A stretch of 14,380 nt of DNA from Anaerolineae bacterium. GTDB taxonomy: Bacteria; Chloroflexota; Anaerolineae; Aggregatilineales; Aggregatilineaceae. Position 1 is the stretch's first letter, and each line of letters begins with the position of its first letter. The notes beneath the pieces are model-generated. The model searched no databases. It worked only from the letters and a program-made list of their open reading frames with translations, and had not been told where the DNA came from. Below are positions 14,037-14,380 of the stretch, one piece after another. The DNA lies in assembly GCA_020848665.1 (NCBI GenBank), contig JADLHR010000070.1, forward strand, positions 1 through 14,380. Reading direction: 5' to 3'. A program made the position numbers and the translations under genes.

Positions 14037-14380
14037 CCAGCGCCGGACGCGGTGATGGTAAACAGCGCGTGGCTGGCAGGTGAAGTGGCGTTGTCCAGAT
14101 AGAGGCGAACTTCATAGCGGCCTGGCGCGAAGCCAGGATCGCTGCCGACGAAGAGCGACGTGCGCCCGCTGGTGGGCAGGCCCCACAGGTAGCTGCTCGT
14201 CTCGACCAGCTCGTCGTCACGGTACAGCTCTCGTCGCCAGAGGACGCCCTGCGTCATGTTCTCAAACGAGACAAACAGGTAGACGCGCTCGGTGCCCGCC
14301 GGGAAGCTGTTGGCCGGATTGACCGGCGCAAGCGTGGCCGACACCTCGTCGTCCAGCGCGGTGATTTGCAGCCGCGCGTC
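14033..14380 (-). CDS. C-terminal end of a beta-sandwich domain protein (5' end outside window)
   Basis: The frame is open from the right edge to the TGA at 14033; 115 codons are visible and no start is needed inside the window. The segment RVYLFVSFENMTQGVLWRRE through APGRYEVRLYLDN to the end alternates strand-like hydrophobic residues and resembles the Ig-like/beta-sandwich modules at the C-terminus of secreted or surface proteins in Anaerolineae, with a conserved pattern of FPAGTERVYLF, a central Trp-Arg strand and PGRYEVRLY. The N-terminal part of the protein and hence its activity cannot be seen. An internal GTG at 14344 exists, but the upstream codons read as the same protein. It overlaps the glycosyltransferase start by 4 bp. 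Confidence 0.7.
   Translation of the reverse strand, partial: DARLQITALDDEVSATLAPVNPANSFPAGTERVYLFVSFENMTQGVLWRRELYRDDELVETSSYLWGLPTSGRTSLFVGSDPGFAPGRYEVRLYLDNATSPASHALFTITASGAG

Overview
All supported genes lie on the minus strand of a GC-rich bacterial segment with short intergenic gaps. The best guess for the source is a Chloroflexota bacterium (Anaerolineae-like). The main clues are a BMP-family lipoprotein with a long Thr/Glu/Ala spacer after its lipobox, a PAS-GAF-HisKA_3 kinase paired with a NarL-type regulator, a tandem PRC-barrel protein, and a surface-type beta-sandwich domain beside a GT-C glycosyltransferase. This assignment is inferred from protein style; no marker gene is present.

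Reading in the direction of transcription (high to low coordinates), the window has three blocks. (A) About 14380-12411: the 3' end of a beta-sandwich protein overlaps by 4 bp a polytopic GT39/ArnT-like membrane glycosyltransferase. (B) About 12171-8645: a tandem PRC-barrel protein, a 55-codon small gene whose stop and start codons interlock with both neighbours (TGATG and ATGA), a hybrid-looking sensor histidine kinase with an N-terminal degenerate receiver, and a NarL/FixJ response regulator that overlaps the kinase gene by 38 bp. A hairpin terminator at 8567-8587 follows. (C) 8387 to beyond position 1: a purine import and oxidation locus. It holds two BPD_transp_2 permeases, a BMP lipoprotein, a double-domain sugar/nucleoside-type ABC ATPase, a xanthine dehydrogenase FAD subunit, and a fused [2Fe-2S]-molybdopterin subunit that runs off the left edge.

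In block C the likely logic is capture of a nucleoside or purine by the lipoprotein, import through the two permeases driven by the ATPase, and hydroxylation of the base by a molybdenum hydroxylase. The large subunit keeps the Glu and Arg that distinguish xanthine dehydrogenases from CO dehydrogenases. The block is probably several transcription units: there are promoter-like sequences before the first permease and before the lipoprotein gene, and a convincing intrinsic terminator sits between the lipoprotein and ATPase genes.

The least explained part is block B. The small coupled gene has no recognised family, the PRC-barrel partner is unusual for a two-component operon, and the kinase carries a receiver-like domain lacking key residues. 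I see no CRISPR array, tRNA, rRNA, insertion sequence or phage gene.
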